From contig JAWODN010000113.1 in the NCBI GenBank assembly GCA_046483285.1, positions 1-13,318 of the forward strand: a DNA stretch of 13,318 bases, given 5' to 3'. The position numbers were made by a program, and so were the translations under genes. Source of the DNA: CAYRTV01 sp046483285. Its GTDB lineage: Bacteria > Acidobacteriota > Aminicenantia > Aminicenantales > Aminicenantaceae. This document shows, in pieces, positions 12,216 through 13,318 of this stretch. Under the pieces are notes generated by a model. The model made no database searches, was not told the DNA's origin, and saw nothing but the letters and a program-made list of their open reading frames with translations. Numbering within the stretch: position 1 is the first letter of the stretch; every line of letters begins with the position of its first letter.

Positions 12216-13318
12216 TTGAAAAAAATAATAATTATTATTTCCATGGCTCTGGTCATACTGTTTTTCCTGCTTTCATCCTGTCAAACCCCCTCCGGAGAGA
12301 GGGAGGAAGCCGGCGCCCCTTCCTTTTTTGTCCCCCAGGAGCCGCCGGCGGCCGCCTACACCCTCAGCGCCCGTCTCAAGGCGGAAGAAGACCGGGCGCT
12401 CCGGATGGAGGGCACGGGCCGGATTGTTTTCCCCCATAACCCGGAAAAACCAGTGTCTTCGGTGGCCCTGAAATGGGACGGCCTCCTCCTGGAGGTCTCC
12501 TCCGGCGGACAAAAGCTTGCACCGGAAGAGGAAGACCCTATCGAAAAAGACATCCATTTTTTCTCTCTCCCCAGGAACGGCGCGTCCCGCGGGGAGATTT
12601 CCCTGGATATCGCATTCAGCCGGGAAGTGGAGCCCCGGGATAACGGCGATATTTATCTCACCCGCTGGTATCCCCGGCTCTGGTGGGACGGTTTGCCCAC
12701 CCGGGATTCCTTCCAGGTCCAAATCGATATGCCGGAAGGCTACACCCCGGCCTCAAGCGGCCGCCTCAATCCGGAGACCGGCTTTTATGAAAACCCCGGC
12801 GTCACCACCCATTTCGGCCTGGTCTTTTTCCGAAACATCCAGGTGGAAGAACGGGACGCCGGCGGGGTCCTGGTCCGAGCCTTCTTCAGGGAGGAGGAGA
12901 AAGACTGCGCCCTCCTTTGCCTGGAAACCGCCGTGGATGTGATCGGTTTCTACCGGGAATTCCACGGGTTTTTCCCTTTCCCCTCCTTGACGGTCATTCC
13001 GGGCCATCCCCTTTACGCGGGGGGATACCCCTTCGCCTCCGCCCTGGTTTCCATCCATGGGCTGCAGGCCATGGACAGGCACCCGGAGCTTCACTGGAAG
13101 TGGATCACCGCCCATGAAATAGGCCATCAGTACTGGGGCGAGCATGTCATGAGCGATGAAGACAACAACTACACCGTATCCTGGCTGATGATCGGGATGG
13201 GCATTGTGGCCGACAGGCTGTATGTGGAGCACCGGAACCTGGGGGATGACAAGCATGAATCCTTTTTCAGCCGCTACATCCAGGGGATGAAAAACGGTGT
13301 GGACACCACCGCCGATGC
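12216..13318 (+). CDS. M1-like metallopeptidase lipoprotein (partial, runs off the window)
   Basis: The open frame starts at TTG 12216, placed 5-12 bases after AAGGAGAG (12203-12210), and runs off the end with 367 codons seen. It is easily missed because of the TTG start. Residues 1-22 are a lipoprotein signal: KK, a hydrophobic run IIIIISMALVILFFLL, and SSC with the lipidated cysteine at 22, so the product should be anchored in an envelope membrane. The region around 300 reads WITAHEIGHQYWGEH, the HExxH zinc motif (H300, E301, H304) of the M1 aminopeptidase type. In that family a WLNEG motif follows and its Glu is the third ligand; here the matching segment is WLMIG (323-327), with Ile in place of Glu and a linker about three residues longer. 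Either another acidic residue serves or the site is inactive. GC-rich codon use differs from the preceding island. Confidence 0.75.
   Translation, partial: MKKIIIIISMALVILFFLLSSCQTPSGEREEAGAPSFFVPQEPPAAAYTLSARLKAEEDRALRMEGTGRIVFPHNPEKPVSSVALKWDGLLLEVSSGGQKLAPEEEDPIEKDIHFFSLPRNGASRGEISLDIAFSREVEPRDNGDIYLTRWYPRLWWDGLPTRDSFQVQIDMPEGYTPASSGRLNPETGFYENPGVTTHFGLVFFRNIQVEERDAGGVLVRAFFREEEKDCALLCLETAVDVIGFYREFHGFFPFPSLTVIPGHPLYAGGYPFASALVSIHGLQAMDRHPELHWKWITAHEIGHQYWGEHVMSDEDNNYTVSWLMIGMGIVADRLYVEHRNLGDDKHESFFSRYIQGMKNGVDTTAD

Noticed and set aside
12273..12722. Long minus-strand frame opposite the lipoprotein gene
   Set aside because: Shadow of the plus-strand TTG-start gene, which has a lipobox, an HEIGH motif and a strong Shine-Dalgarno.
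1..13318. CRISPR array, tRNA, rRNA or integron attC series
   Set aside because: The repeats are few, long and irregularly spaced with genes between them; no cloverleaf, rRNA sequence or integrase was recognised.

Overview
The window looks like an accessory, defence-rich stretch of a Gram-negative chromosome. A phosphoheptose isomerase (an LPS-heptose enzyme) and a lipoprotein with an LSSC lipobox support a Gram-negative envelope. Mixed base composition (GC-rich household-type genes beside AT-rich islands) and abundant dispersed repeats would fit an anaerobic Desulfobacterota-like genome, but that placement is a weak inference. No RNA gene or CRISPR array was seen.

Layout: (1) 1-2040, a block bounded by two copies of a 106-bp direct repeat; between them on the minus strand lie an intact ImmA/IrrE-type HTH-metallopeptidase and the C-terminal stump of a type I restriction specificity subunit (hsdS). 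(2) 2119-4172, minus strand: an AbiEii-type nucleotidyltransferase toxin gene, its AbiEi antitoxin gene (ATGA overlap, toxin gene first) and gmhA. (3) 4515-6020, a SEC-C zinc-motif protein with an MbcA/ParS/Xre-like C-terminal motif. (4) 6021-6707, a repeat-rich intergenic region. (5) 6708-7544, an MNT nucleotidyltransferase antitoxin with fused winged helix and its HEPN toxin gene, the latter frameshifted and cut by an interspersed repeat. (6) 7735-7833, a palindromic REP/MITE-like hairpin whose apparent empty site occurs elsewhere in the window. (7) 7978-8290, hicB followed by a hicA gene truncated by a repeat. (8) 8256-12139, an island between two 118-bp direct repeats, each holding a perfect 14-bp-stem hairpin: it carries a 590-residue protein with SAP-like repeats and a FokI-like nuclease domain, a decayed IS3-family element and a transposase remnant. 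(9) 12216 to the end, a lipoprotein related to M1 aminopeptidases, cut by the window edge; it starts at TTG.

The shared theme is toxin-antitoxin and nucleic-acid defence genes, many of them broken exactly at dispersed repeats. Three toxin-type or defence genes are truncated (hsdS, HEPN, hicA) and one nucleotidyltransferase carries a changed catalytic residue, whereas the antitoxins look intact. The best candidate for a new system is the standalone SAP-repeat/FokI-domain protein, which has no methyltransferase partner in view. A second lead is the repeat family that frames the cassettes and may be the vehicle for their exchange or loss.
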